From Ruminococcaceae bacterium UBA7080 (lineage in GTDB: Bacteria; Bacillota; Clostridia; Oscillospirales; Acutalibacteraceae), in contig DKZG01000014.1 in the NCBI GenBank assembly GCA_002493595.1, forward strand, positions 62,001-126,000: a stretch of DNA of 64,000 nt. The letters are read 5' to 3'. Positions 54,533 to 63,169 of the stretch are shown here, one piece after another (position 1 is the first letter of the stretch; every line of letters begins with the position of its first letter). The translations under genes and the position numbers were made by a program. The notes below the pieces were generated by a model. It had not been told where the DNA came from. It ran no database searches and saw only the letters and a program-made list of their open reading frames with translations.

Positions 54533-56272
54533 TTATCCATTATTAAACAGTTTTCTGAAATCATCATCGCTCAGTTCCAAAGCAGACATGCCGTGTGCCT
54601 TTTCATATTCCTCATTAACAATATTAAGGCAATCAGAAAATTCTTTTTTTGCATTCTTACTTTCCCGGGTTCTGGCAATAATGCCGGAAAGCCTACCTAA
54701 TTCATCATTGGTCAGTATAGCACTGAAATTGATTAAGTCAACATCAAGTTCATCATTAAGCCTTGATATTATTTCCTTAAATACACGTTTTATAAATACT
54801 GAAGAAAGCCTTTCTTCATCGAACGTACTGCAAAGTTTTCTGCAGTCCGGATATCGAAGCAGCAAGCCGATTATTCGTTCCTCAGCCTTTATCTGTTTGA
54901 TAGACATATCATTCTCAATAGTTTTCTTATGATTTTCTCTTATACTTTGCTCAACTATTGATTTATACATTTTACGTTTTTGACGTCCTTGATTCTTTCT
55001 GACATAATCATCAAGCTGAACTTTAATGCTTGATTCTTTGATTTCAAGCTCATCTGCAATACGCTTGATATATAAATCTTCTTCCACACGGCTTACACCG
55101 CTCAGAATCCTTACTGCAGCATTAACAAAATCAATTTTTCCCTGGGTTGTGTTAAGATTATTGTCACTTCTTAAATTGAGCAAAGCAAATTCAATTTCAT
55201 TTGAAGCTCCGTCCAGCATTCCCTTGAATTTATCTCGGCCGTATTTTTTTATAATTTCATCAGGATCTTTACCGCCATTGAGTGCAGGTATTCTGACTTT
55301 AATATCAGTCTGCTTAAAAAGTGCTATAGCTTTATTTAAAGCTTTCCGGCCTGCTTCATCTGCGTCATATGCCAGGATTACTTCTTTCGTATAACGATTT
55401 ATCAGGCGAACCTGTTCACTCGTAAGAGCAGTACCGCAGCCGGCAACGGCATTTTTAAAACCGGCTTGATGCATTGCAATAACATCCATATAACCTTCAC
55501 ACAATATCAGGCTGTCACTGCAGCAGTCTTTAGCAAGATTCATTGCAAAAAGCTCATTTGTTTTCTTGTAAACGAGTGTATCGGAGGTGTTAATATATTT
55601 CGGCTTGCTGTCATCCAAAACACGTCCTCCGAAAGCAATAACATTGCCGCGTACATCAATAATCGGTGTCATAACACGATTTCTGAAATTATCATAATGC
55701 CTGTTATTCTTTCCGACCTTAACAACACCCGCATCCACCATCTCGCTTAATCTGTATCCCTTGGACTTTAGGTGTTTTAAAAGACTGTCCCACGCATCAG
55801 GTGCATATCCGAGACCAAATCTTTTTATCGTATTCATTGAAAATCCTCGGTTAAGATAATAATCAAGACCGATTTTCCCCTGAGGACTTACAAGATAATT
55901 AAAATAGAATTTTGCCGTTTCACGGTTAATTTCAAGTATACGGCGTCTTTTTTTTGAAAGACTGTCATCAAAGCTTGTATCATCGGGCATTTGTATGCCT
56001 GCCCTCTGTGCCAGCAGTTTAACGGCATCAATATAATCCAAATTTTCGATTTTTTTGATAAATGTAACCGCATCGCCGCCTGCACCGCATCCGAAACAGT
56101 AAAAAGATTGTGTGTCATTATAAACCGTAAAGGATGGTGTCTTCTCGTTGTGAAACGGACAAAGTCCCAAAGATGTCGAGCCGCGTCTTTTGAGCGAAAC
56201 ATAAGATGAAATAACATCTTCAATATCTGTTTTGAATTTTAATTCCTGCAAAAATGCTTCATTTAAAGGCAC
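54533..56272 (-). CDS. dnaG: DNA primase
   Basis: Makes RNA primers for replication. The product has a zinc-binding domain (GLCPFHNEKTPSF and YCFGCGAGG: C, H, C, C), the TOPRIM catalytic core with LCEGYMDVIAMHQAGF and AYDADEAGRKA, and a C-terminal helicase-binding region (from about residue 440). I use the GTG at 56272, since VPLNEAFLQEL matches the usual N-terminus and GGTGAG is right before it. The ATG at 56290 has no site. It is about 580 residues, normal for the family. Confidence 0.96.
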   Translation of the reverse strand: MPLNEAFLQELKFKTDIEDVISSYVSLKRRGSTSLGLCPFHNEKTPSFTVYNDTQSFYCFGCGAGGDAVTFIKKIENLDYIDAVKLLAQRAGIQMPDDTSFDDSLSKKRRRILEINRETAKFYFNYLVSPQGKIGLDYYLNRGFSMNTIKRFGLGYAPDAWDSLLKHLKSKGYRLSEMVDAGVVKVGKNNRHYDNFRNRVMTPIIDVRGNVIAFGGRVLDDSKPKYINTSDTLVYKKTNELFAMNLAKDCCSDSLILCEGYMDVIAMHQAGFKNAVAGCGTALTSEQVRLINRYTKEVILAYDADEAGRKALNKAIALFKQTDIKVRIPALNGGKDPDEIIKKYGRDKFKGMLDGASNEIEFALLNLRSDNNLNTTQGKIDFVNAAVRILSGVSRVEEDLYIKRIADELEIKESSIKVQLDDYVRKNQGRQKRKMYKSIVEQSIRENHKKTIENDMSIKQIKAEERIIGLLLRYPDCRKLCSTFDEERLSSVFIKRVFKEIISRLNDELDVDLINFSAILTNDELGRLSGIIARTRESKNAKKEFSDCLNIVNEEYEKAHGMSALELSDDDFRKLFNNG

Positions 56273-56305
56273 AGGCTCACCACCCTTCATATAAAATAGA
56301 TTTTA

Positions 56306-57316
56306 TCAATCGAGCCAAAACATCGGAACAAACAAATTATTAAAAATCTTCAGTGCGTAATTATCACTCATTCCGGCTATGTAATCGCAGACCGCACGTT
56401 CCTCTCCGTCCTTTTCGGCAATCGAAACAAATTCCTCGGGCATATCTTCAATATGCCTGCTGTAATAGGAATATATGCGCTCAAGCATATCAACCGCCTT
56501 GCTTTCCTCACCCTTGCAGATCGGATTTGTATAAACAGCGGTAAACATAAAATCATGTAAATCAATAAATCCTGTATAAAAATCGTCGCTCATTCTGATT
56601 TTATCATCACTATTATTGATAACATCGATAACCATATTGTTGATTCGTTCCGATTTCGACATGCCAAGCTGCATTCTTAAGCTGAGAGGTATATCCTCCT
56701 CATTCATAACGGAAGCCCTTATAGCATCATCGATATCGTGATTAATATAAGCAATTTTATCGGCAATACGAATGATCTGCCCTTCCAGTGTATAAGCCTC
56801 AGGGCCTTTTGTATGGCAAAGAATACCATTTTTTACTTCATCTGTAAGATTAAGCCCCTGACCGCACTTCTCGAGTCTTTCAACCGTTCTTACACTTTGC
56901 TCATAATGCTTGAATCCGCAGCTGCAAAGCTTGTCCAATGCACGTTCACCGGCGTGACCGAAAGGAGTATGCCCCAAATCATGCCCCAATGCAATGGCTT
57001 CTGTTAAATCTTCATTAAGCTGCAATGCTCTTGCAATTGTTCTGGCAATCTGAGAAACCTCAAGAGTATGCGTAAGACGGGTACGATAATGATCACCGCT
57101 GGGTGCAAGAAAAACCTGTGTTTTATGCTTGAGCCGTCTAAAAGACTGTGAATGAATAATTCTGTCCCTGTCGCGCTGAAAACATGTTCTGACTAAATCA
57201 GGTTCTTCTGTTTTAGCCCTGCCCCGTGAATTAGAGGAAAAACAGGCTTTATCGCACAAAATATATTTTTCGTTTTTTTCCGATAAAAGACGTATAGAAT
57301 TATCCAAAGTTTTCAC
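56306..57316 (-). CDS. dGTPase-like HD hydrolase
   Basis: 336-residue metal-dependent deoxynucleoside triphosphohydrolase: RDRDRIIHSQSFRRLKHKTQVFL, then HTLEVSQIARTIARAL and LGHDLGHTPFGHAGERAL with the HD residues. In Clostridia this shorter Dgt form often sits before dnaG and may help control dNTP pools. It leads the operon that goes on to dnaG and rpoD. No clear promoter in 57317-57380 on the minus strand. Confidence 0.92.
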   Translation of the reverse strand: MKTLDNSIRLLSEKNEKYILCDKACFSSNSRGRAKTEEPDLVRTCFQRDRDRIIHSQSFRRLKHKTQVFLAPSGDHYRTRLTHTLEVSQIARTIARALQLNEDLTEAIALGHDLGHTPFGHAGERALDKLCSCGFKHYEQSVRTVERLEKCGQGLNLTDEVKNGILCHTKGPEAYTLEGQIIRIADKIAYINHDIDDAIRASVMNEEDIPLSLRMQLGMSKSERINNMVIDVINNSDDKIRMSDDFYTGFIDLHDFMFTAVYTNPICKGEESKAVDMLERIYSYYSRHIEDMPEEFVSIAEKDGEERAVCDYIAGMSDNYALKIFNNLFVPMFWLD

Positions 57317-57381
57317 CCTTTCTTTTATACTATACTCAATTATGTAATATTATCCTTTATTTTTAAAACAAATTTTGAATA

Positions 57382-57410
57382 TTGACTAAAACAATTATTA
57401 ATTATATTAT
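57382..57410 (+). promoter_or_regulatory. Sigma-A promoter for the phosphoesterase
   Basis: TTGACT (57382-57387), 17-base spacer, TATTAT (57405-57410), followed by AGGTGAT before the start codon. Confidence 0.78.
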
Positions 57411-57428
57411 ATTGTCAGGTGATGTTGA

Positions 57429-58253
57429 ATGATATGGTTTGCCGGATTTGCAATTACAATAATGATTTTGATTTTTTGTTATTATCAAAATAATAAAATT
57501 GATATAACCCAATACACAATAAAAAGTGAAAACGTTAACAAGAATATAAAAATTATACATCTTTCCGATTTTCACTCAAAGCCATTTAAAGCTGTATTGG
57601 ATAAAACACGAGAGCAAAAGCCTGATTTTATCTGTATTACAGGCGATTATATTAACGATAAAGAAAAAAACAAAAACAAGATGCTTGCCTATGGAAAAGA
57701 GCTCGTCTCCATTGCCCCGGTGATTTATATTACAGGAAATCATGAAAGACGTCTTGAAGATTTCACCTCACTTATGAAAGAACTTGACAGCATTGGATTT
57801 ACCGTCCTACTTAATAAGTGTAAAAAAACCGAAAATGTAACATTTTTTGGTTTGGATGAAAATCAGGCTGACTTTAAGGATTATATAGCAAGAAAGAACA
57901 AAACCTTTAAATATAGGGATTTCAGCTCTTATTTCAAAGAATTTGAAAAAGAAAACAATTTCAAAATTGTTCTCAGTCATTTCCCTGAAAACTTTGAGGG
58001 AATACCTGAAATGAATTACAGCCAATATGATTTTGATTTACAGCTTTCGGGTCATGCTCACGGCGGACAATGGATTATGCCTTTTATCGGTCCTCTATTC
58101 TCGCCCGGACAGGGAATTTTCCCAAAATATGCAAGAGGTACATTCGGAAGCAGACCAAAACTGATAATCAGTCGTGGGCTTGGCAACTCTGAATTTCCGC
58201 TCAGGCTTTTTAACCATCCTGAAATTGTTGTTATAAATATAATCAAAGAATAA
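57429..58253 (+). CDS. Membrane-anchored metallophosphoesterase
   Basis: 274-residue protein with an N-terminal helix (residues 2-18) that anchors it, and a calcineurin-like phosphoesterase domain outside or at the membrane: LSDFHSK, ITGDYIND, TGNHER, and SGHAHGGQW with the metal ligands, in the order D-x-H, GD, GNH, GHxH. The family includes YaeI-type lipid A or UDP-diacylglucosamine pyrophosphatases. The substrate cannot be told from the sequence. It is a single gene with its own promoter and terminator. Confidence 0.92.
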   Translation: MIWFAGFAITIMILIFCYYQNNKIDITQYTIKSENVNKNIKIIHLSDFHSKPFKAVLDKTREQKPDFICITGDYINDKEKNKNKMLAYGKELVSIAPVIYITGNHERRLEDFTSLMKELDSIGFTVLLNKCKKTENVTFFGLDENQADFKDYIARKNKTFKYRDFSSYFKEFEKENNFKIVLSHFPENFEGIPEMNYSQYDFDLQLSGHAHGGQWIMPFIGPLFSPGQGIFPKYARGTFGSRPKLIISRGLGNSEFPLRLFNHPEIVVINIIKE

Positions 58254-58293
58254 AAACAAAGCTTTGCAGAAAATCTTTTGCAAAGCTTTGTTT
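58254..58293. terminator. Bidirectional terminator between the phosphoesterase and the ygjP side
   Basis: 15-bp stem (58254-58268 with 58279-58293) and a 10-base loop. T-runs follow on both strands, so it ends both convergent transcripts. Confidence 0.9.
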
Positions 58294-58294
58294 A

Positions 58295-58411
58295 TTAATA
58301 TTTATAATAATCAATTATTTCAGCAGCAACGGCAAAAGCCCCTGCGCTTTGATACAGAGCGTCATATGTATACTTTCTCTTAAGTAAATCACTTTTTCTG
58401 CGCTGTATTTT
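58295..58411 (-). other. Open frame without a normal start, behind the YgjP-like gene
   Basis: A minus-strand frame of 38 codons runs from just after an in-frame stop to a TAA two bases before the terminator hairpin. It has no ATG, GTG or TTG. It would need an ATA start (58406-58408) or a +1 frameshift in the tail of the upstream gene. The product looks protein-like (QRRKSDLLKRKYTYDALYQ, then AGAFAVAAEIIDYYKY). The close fit to the terminator suggests a real coding end. It may be the natural C-terminus of the YgjP-like protein after a shift, or a small gene with a lost start. Confidence 0.35.
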
Positions 58412-58913
58412 TTAATATTTTTTCACGTTCTTTATAATCAGGCATATACTGATAAATCAAATCATAAAATGCTTTGCTATGGTTATGATGCTTAATGTGG
58501 GCAAGCTCGTGCACAACAACATAGTCAATCGCATCCTGTGGATATTTCATAAGAAAGCATGAAAAGCAAAGAGAATTTTTACTGCTGCACGAACCAAATC
58601 TTTTCTTAGCTTTGGTTATCCTTATCCGTGCAGGATATATATTCATAATCGCAGAATACATCGCAACCCTTTTTGGTATTAAATTTTCGGCCAGACTTAT
58701 CAGTTCATTCATTTCATCATCTGAAATATTAGTTCGTTCAAGCTGTATACGCTTGCGCTCGGCAGCGTGTTCAAGCCAGCTGCTGTTATCACGCAAAAAG
58801 GATTCAATCACGGCGGAAGATATACCATATGGTGCTCTCACAACAGCATTCAAATGATCATCAACTGACAAGGACATCGTTTTTCGATTAGATTTTATTA
58901 CTTTGACATTCAT
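58389..58913 (-). CDS. YgjP-like (M48/DUF45) metallopeptidase domain protein
   Basis: 174-residue protein with the YgjP/SprT-like zinc motif: VVHELAHIKHHNHSKAF, with HExxH and a third His eight residues after it. The N-terminal part is a short beta domain (VIKSNRKTMSLSVDDHLNAVVRAPYGI). A typical CSSKNSLCFSC segment precedes the metal site. It starts one base after tex, so the two are co-transcribed. The frame ends 95 bases before the terminator, with another open frame in that space. Confidence 0.88.
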   Translation of the reverse strand: MNVKVIKSNRKTMSLSVDDHLNAVVRAPYGISSAVIESFLRDNSSWLEHAAERKRIQLERTNISDDEMNELISLAENLIPKRVAMYSAIMNIYPARIRITKAKKRFGSCSSKNSLCFSCFLMKYPQDAIDYVVVHELAHIKHHNHSKAFYDLIYQYMPDYKEREKILKNTAQKK

Positions 58914-58914
58914 A

Positions 58915-61062
58915 TTATTGCTCAGGTTTTTTCATGGTAAGACCAATTCGCTTTTTTGCTGCATCTACTGATATAACCCATACCGTAACAATATCACCGA
59001 CTTTAAGAACATCACTTGGATGTTTAATATACCGATTCGTTATCTGCGAAATATGAACAAGTCCATCCTGATGAACACCGATATCGACGAATGCACCAAA
59101 ATCAATAACATTTCTTACCGTGCCTTTAATCTCCATACCGACTTTTAAATCATCAATACCCATAACATCGCTTCGCAGCAGTGGTGCAGGCAGCTCATCA
59201 CGCGGGTCACGCCCGGGCTTTGCAATCTCCTTGGCAATATCAATAAGAGTAGGTTCACCTATTCCAAGCTGCAATGCCAGTACCGATGTGCCGACAGACT
59301 CAATATAGCTTTTAATTGCACTGACACTGCCGTTTCTGACATCATCATCCGAAACATTGCAAAGCTTAAGAAGTTTTTTTGCAGCATTATAGCTTTCGGG
59401 ATGAACAGCTGTATTATCAAGTACATTTTTGCTTTCGCTTACCCGCAAAAATCCCGCACACTGTTCGAAGGCTTTAGGACCAAGCTTAGAAACATTTTTT
59501 ATCTGCTCACGAGAGGTAAAAGCACCGTTTTCCTGTCTGAATAAAACAATATTGTTTGCAACAGCAGAGGATACACCTGCAACACGGTTTAAAAGCTGGG
59601 CTGACGCTGTATTTAAATCAACACCGACCGAGTTAACACAATCCTCAACTACAGCGTCAAGTGCCTGCGTCAACTGATTCTGGGGCATATCATGCTGATA
59701 CTGTCCGACACCGATTGCCTTGGGATCAATTTTAACAAGCTCTGCAAGGGGATCCTGCAATCGGCGGGCAATTGAAACAGCACTTCTCAGTGAAACATCA
59801 AATTCAGGAAATTCTTCAGCGGCCAGCTTTGAGGCAGAATAAACCGAAGCGCCGGCCTCACTTACTACCATATAGACAATACCGCAGTCAAGTTCTTTAA
59901 TAACTTCAGATGCAAAAACCTCCGTTTCATGAGATGCCGTACCATTGCCGATTGCAAACATCTGTACATTATGCTTTTTCACAAGGCTTTTTATGATTCT
60001 CTTTGCTTCATCCACCTTGTTGTGAGGCGGCACAGGATAAATAACGCCTGTGTCAAGCACCTTACCTGTTTGATCTACAACCGCAACCTTGCATCCGGTT
60101 CTGTAGCCCGGATCCAAACCAAGAGTGATTTTATTTTTAACGGGTGGCTGCATAAGGAGCTGCCTGGTATTTTTAGCAAAAACGGCTATTGCACTTTCAT
60201 TGGCAGCATCTGTCAGCGAATTTCTGATTTCTCTTTCAATAGAGGGAAAAATCAGTCTTGTATACGAATCCTCTATTGCATCTCTGACTATATCGGTTGA
60301 AGGAGAGTCATTTTTAATATGAAGATTTGAAAGAATGGACATGCCGATAAGCTTATCAAAATCAATCGAAACCTTTAGAAAGCCTTCTTTCTCTCCCCTG
60401 TTTACTGCAAGAATTCTGTGACCGGCAACAGATTTGATAGGTTCGCTGTACTCCTTGTACATTTCATATACACCTAAATCTTCCTGTGCTGCTGTTACAG
60501 ATATACTGCCGTTATTTTTAACGGAATAGCGCAGCATCTTTCTGCCTGCAGCATCATCGGAAATCATTTCGGCAATAATATCGCGTGCACCGTCAATCGC
60601 ATCTTGCACATTTAATACTTCATCATGAATATAATCAAGTGCCAGCTCATGCGGTGGTTTGCTGTTTATATTTTGAGCATAAATTAAATCTGCAAGACCC
60701 TGCAGTCCCTTGGCCTTGGCAACCGAAGCTCTCGTCTTTCGCTTAGGTCTGAAGGGACGATAAATATCCTCCAGCTCAGTCAATGTCGAAGCATTTTCAA
60801 CGGAAAGCTTTATCTCATCGGTCATAAGCCCCTGTGTTTCAATAGAGGCGAGTATTTTTTCTTTCTGTTCCTGCATGTTTCTAAGATAAGCAAGCCTATC
60901 GAAGAATGTGCGAAGCACCTGGTCATCAAGGGAACCTGTTGCTTCCTTTCGGTATCGGGCAATAAATGGTATTGTATTGCCTTCATCAATCAATTTTATA
61001 ACATTTTCTGTTTGCCAGGGCTTCAGCGAAAATTCCTGTGTTAATTTCAGTGTAATATCCAT
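58915..61062 (-). CDS. tex: RNA-binding transcription accessory protein Tex
   Basis: 715-residue nucleic-acid-binding protein. The N-terminal helical part has WQTENVIKLIDEGNTIPFIARYRKE, the core YqgF/RuvC-like domain GLDPGYRTGCKVAVVD, then helix-hairpin-helix segments (VNTASAQLLNRVAGVS-like), and a C-terminal S1 domain: GTVRNVIDFGAFVDIGVHQDGLVHIS. Family members help transcription and stress survival. The promoter is not clear. It is followed directly by the YgjP-like gene. Confidence 0.96.
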   Translation of the reverse strand: MDITLKLTQEFSLKPWQTENVIKLIDEGNTIPFIARYRKEATGSLDDQVLRTFFDRLAYLRNMQEQKEKILASIETQGLMTDEIKLSVENASTLTELEDIYRPFRPKRKTRASVAKAKGLQGLADLIYAQNINSKPPHELALDYIHDEVLNVQDAIDGARDIIAEMISDDAAGRKMLRYSVKNNGSISVTAAQEDLGVYEMYKEYSEPIKSVAGHRILAVNRGEKEGFLKVSIDFDKLIGMSILSNLHIKNDSPSTDIVRDAIEDSYTRLIFPSIEREIRNSLTDAANESAIAVFAKNTRQLLMQPPVKNKITLGLDPGYRTGCKVAVVDQTGKVLDTGVIYPVPPHNKVDEAKRIIKSLVKKHNVQMFAIGNGTASHETEVFASEVIKELDCGIVYMVVSEAGASVYSASKLAAEEFPEFDVSLRSAVSIARRLQDPLAELVKIDPKAIGVGQYQHDMPQNQLTQALDAVVEDCVNSVGVDLNTASAQLLNRVAGVSSAVANNIVLFRQENGAFTSREQIKNVSKLGPKAFEQCAGFLRVSESKNVLDNTAVHPESYNAAKKLLKLCNVSDDDVRNGSVSAIKSYIESVGTSVLALQLGIGEPTLIDIAKEIAKPGRDPRDELPAPLLRSDVMGIDDLKVGMEIKGTVRNVIDFGAFVDIGVHQDGLVHISQITNRYIKHPSDVLKVGDIVTVWVISVDAAKKRIGLTMKKPEQ

Positions 61063-61133
61063 ATATAATCCTTTCAGCTTATTACAGGATACTATTTTAA
61101 CAGATTTTTTGAAAAAAGAAAAGCATATCTTTA

Positions 61134-61162
61134 TTGTATTTTTAATAAATATTTGATATCAT
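61134..61162 (+). promoter_or_regulatory. Sigma-A promoter for the nitroreductase
   Basis: TTGTAT (61134-61139), 17-base spacer, TATCAT (61157-61162), then TGGAGG before the start. Confidence 0.62.
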
Positions 61163-61197
61163 AGTAGTTACTCAATTCAAATGATTGGAGGCAAACC

Positions 61198-61728
61198 ATG
61201 GATTTTTCTCAGCTTGCAAAAGAGCGCTTTTCCTGCAGAAAATTCAAACCTATACCTGTTGAACAGGAAAAGATTGATTTAATACTGCAATGTGCACTTG
61301 ATGCACCGACCGCAGTAAACAAACAGCCGCAAAGAATACTGGTGCTCACTGAAAAAGAGAAGCTTGATAAGCTTAAGGATTGTACCAAATACAGCTTTTC
61401 AGCACCACTATGTTTTATTATTTGCACCGAAAGTGATAAAGCTTATAAAAGAGGATACGACGGCAAATGCTCCGCTGACATTGATGCAGCAATTGTAACA
61501 ACACATATGATGCTGCAGGCACAAGATATTGGACTAGGCACAACATGGGTAATGGCATTTAATCCTGAAATGGTAAGAAAAAGCTTTGAAATACCGGATG
61601 TATTGGAAATTACAGCTCTTCTGCCTGCAGGATATCCTGATGCTGATGCTCCTATAAGTCCGCTTCATTATGCACATATGGATTTGGACAAAATGGTTAG
61701 CTATAATACCTTTAAAAAGTTGGATTAA
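61198..61728 (+). CDS. Nitroreductase family flavoprotein
   Basis: 176-residue FMN-dependent oxidoreductase. It has RFSCRKFKPIPVEQEKIDLIL at the start (the FMN-binding SxR segment), APTAVNKQPQRILV, and GLGTTWVMAFNP and LLPAGYPDADA near the end, all landmarks of the nitroreductase fold. It is a single gene with a strong GGAGG site. Natural substrate unknown (quinones or nitro compounds are possible). It reads toward the RNA region behind it, whose terminator is in the other direction, so its own transcript has no clear end. Confidence 0.92.
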   Translation: MDFSQLAKERFSCRKFKPIPVEQEKIDLILQCALDAPTAVNKQPQRILVLTEKEKLDKLKDCTKYSFSAPLCFIICTESDKAYKRGYDGKCSADIDAAIVTTHMMLQAQDIGLGTTWVMAFNPEMVRKSFEIPDVLEITALLPAGYPDADAPISPLHYAHMDLDKMVSYNTFKKLD

Positions 61729-61731
61729 AAT

Positions 61732-61902
61732 AAAAAAACACCTCTGTCTTGGGGAAACAGAGGTGCCCTGTGGATGGAGTATTTTTAAAAACAGACAGAG
61801 AAATGAAAAAAAGTATTTATGAATTGAATGAGGAGAAACTCTGACTCCGTAAACTGTTTTCCACGAGGAAGAAAATTTTATGAAACGAGCAACTTTTTTC
61901 TT
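61732..61902 (-). ncRNA. Candidate structured non-coding RNA (possibly 6S-like)
   Basis: There is no ORF in this gap, but on the minus strand there is a strong terminator: CACCTCTGT with ACAGAGGTG (61739-61765) followed by a T-run (61732-61738). No gene reads into it. Nested complementary pairs occur before it: 61861-61868 with 61766-61773 (7 of 8), 61844-61848 with 61776-61780, and 61839-61843 with 61796-61800. A TGG plus TAATAT extended -10 at 61909-61914 could start it near 61902, for a length of about 170 nt. A long rod with an open centre is 6S-like, but I could not test that. Confidence 0.5.
61739..61765 (-). terminator. Minus-strand intrinsic terminator of the RNA candidate
   Basis: 9-bp stem with a 9-base loop, T-run on the minus side only (61732-61738). 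On the plus strand it is followed by CCCTGTGG, so it would not end the nitroreductase transcript efficiently. Confidence 0.8.
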
Positions 61903-61996
61903 GACTAAATATTACCAAGGGAAAATTTCAAAACTATTAAAACAAAGTGAACTTTATTAATTTATTTTATTGATAATTTGTTAATGGGGCGCAGAT

Positions 61997-63169
61997 ATGA
62001 GCAATATTGTTGATTATGTAGAAAAATACAAAGATATAAGCTTTCATGAATTTGCATTTAATGAGATTGATGCTCTTGTACTTTCACAGCTCAGCTACAT
62101 CGATTATTCCGCAATTGTTTGCAAATTTGACAGTGAGGTTGAAATCACTCTTGAGGATGCAGCATATCATTATTTTAATCTGCACACTGAAGAAGAACGA
62201 AAAGAAAAGATTTCAATTGTATATAAAGCAGGCCTTCTTTTAAAACAGTGTGCGCAAACAAAAAGATACAAAAACCTGAAACTTCTTAAATATACAAACA
62301 ATATTAATGATAAAATCGACAAACAGTTTTCAGCTGTAACGTTTTATATAAATGAAGCACTCGCTGCAATTGCATTCAGAGGAACGGATACAAGTGTTAC
62401 AGGTATTAAGGAGTCTGCAATGCTCAGCTATATGTTTCCTGTTCCTGCACAAATAGAGGCCCTTTATTATCTTGAGGAAAGCGGAACACTCGCTCACAGA
62501 AATCTAATTGTCTGCGGCCATTCAAAAGGAGGAAACCTAGCAACCTTCTCTGCTGTAAGCTGTTCAAATTCACTCAAAAAAAAGATTATCGGTGTTTATG
62601 AATTTGATGCTCCCGGCTTCCCGGAACAAATGATAAACAGATATGATTTTATTGAAATGAAAGATAAAATCTTTTCATATATACCACAGTCATCCATTAT
62701 AGGATGCATGCTCTATCATCTGCCTTCACACAAGGTAGTTAAAAGTACAAATGAAAATCTGAAACAGCATCAAGTATCATCCTGGCTGATTGATGACAAT
62801 CATTTTATTTTTACATCAGAAACGGATGAAACAAGCAAATTTGTTGACAAATATTTAAAAAAACTGACAGCAGCAGTCGGTCAAGATAATATTGAAGAGG
62901 TTTTTGAAACCATATTTGATTTTATAGAAGGTTCGGGTATTAATAATCTGGACGATTTAAAAAGCTTTGATTTTGCTAAACTTGTCAAGACAATTAATTC
63001 TCTTAAAAGTATTAATGAAATGCAAAAAAGCTTGATTGAAAGCACAATAAAGCAGGCAATCAAGGAATTTTCACAGCTGTTTTATTATGAACATTTAAAA
63101 TCACTTGCAAAAAAAATCACAATATCAGATACATTAAAAACAAATAATCCAAACGAGGACATTTTATGA
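61997..63169 (+). CDS. DUF2974 (Mbeg1-like) alpha/beta-hydrolase
   Basis: 390-residue cytosolic protein. The nucleophile elbow is GHSKGGN (in LIVCGHSKGGNLATF), the DUF2974 form of GxSxG. AFRGTDTSVTG supplies the oxyanion side and YEFDAPGFP the region before the catalytic Asp, with a later His probably in DDNHFIF. The C-terminal third is helical. Members are lipase-like and poorly studied. The stop overlaps the next start by four bases (ATGA), which links it to the nucleotidyltransferase gene. Confidence 0.87.
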   Translation: MSNIVDYVEKYKDISFHEFAFNEIDALVLSQLSYIDYSAIVCKFDSEVEITLEDAAYHYFNLHTEEERKEKISIVYKAGLLLKQCAQTKRYKNLKLLKYTNNINDKIDKQFSAVTFYINEALAAIAFRGTDTSVTGIKESAMLSYMFPVPAQIEALYYLEESGTLAHRNLIVCGHSKGGNLATFSAVSCSNSLKKKIIGVYEFDAPGFPEQMINRYDFIEMKDKIFSYIPQSSIIGCMLYHLPSHKVVKSTNENLKQHQVSSWLIDDNHFIFTSETDETSKFVDKYLKKLTAAVGQDNIEEVFETIFDFIEGSGINNLDDLKSFDFAKLVKTINSLKSINEMQKSLIESTIKQAIKEFSQLFYYEHLKSLAKKITISDTLKTNNPNEDIL

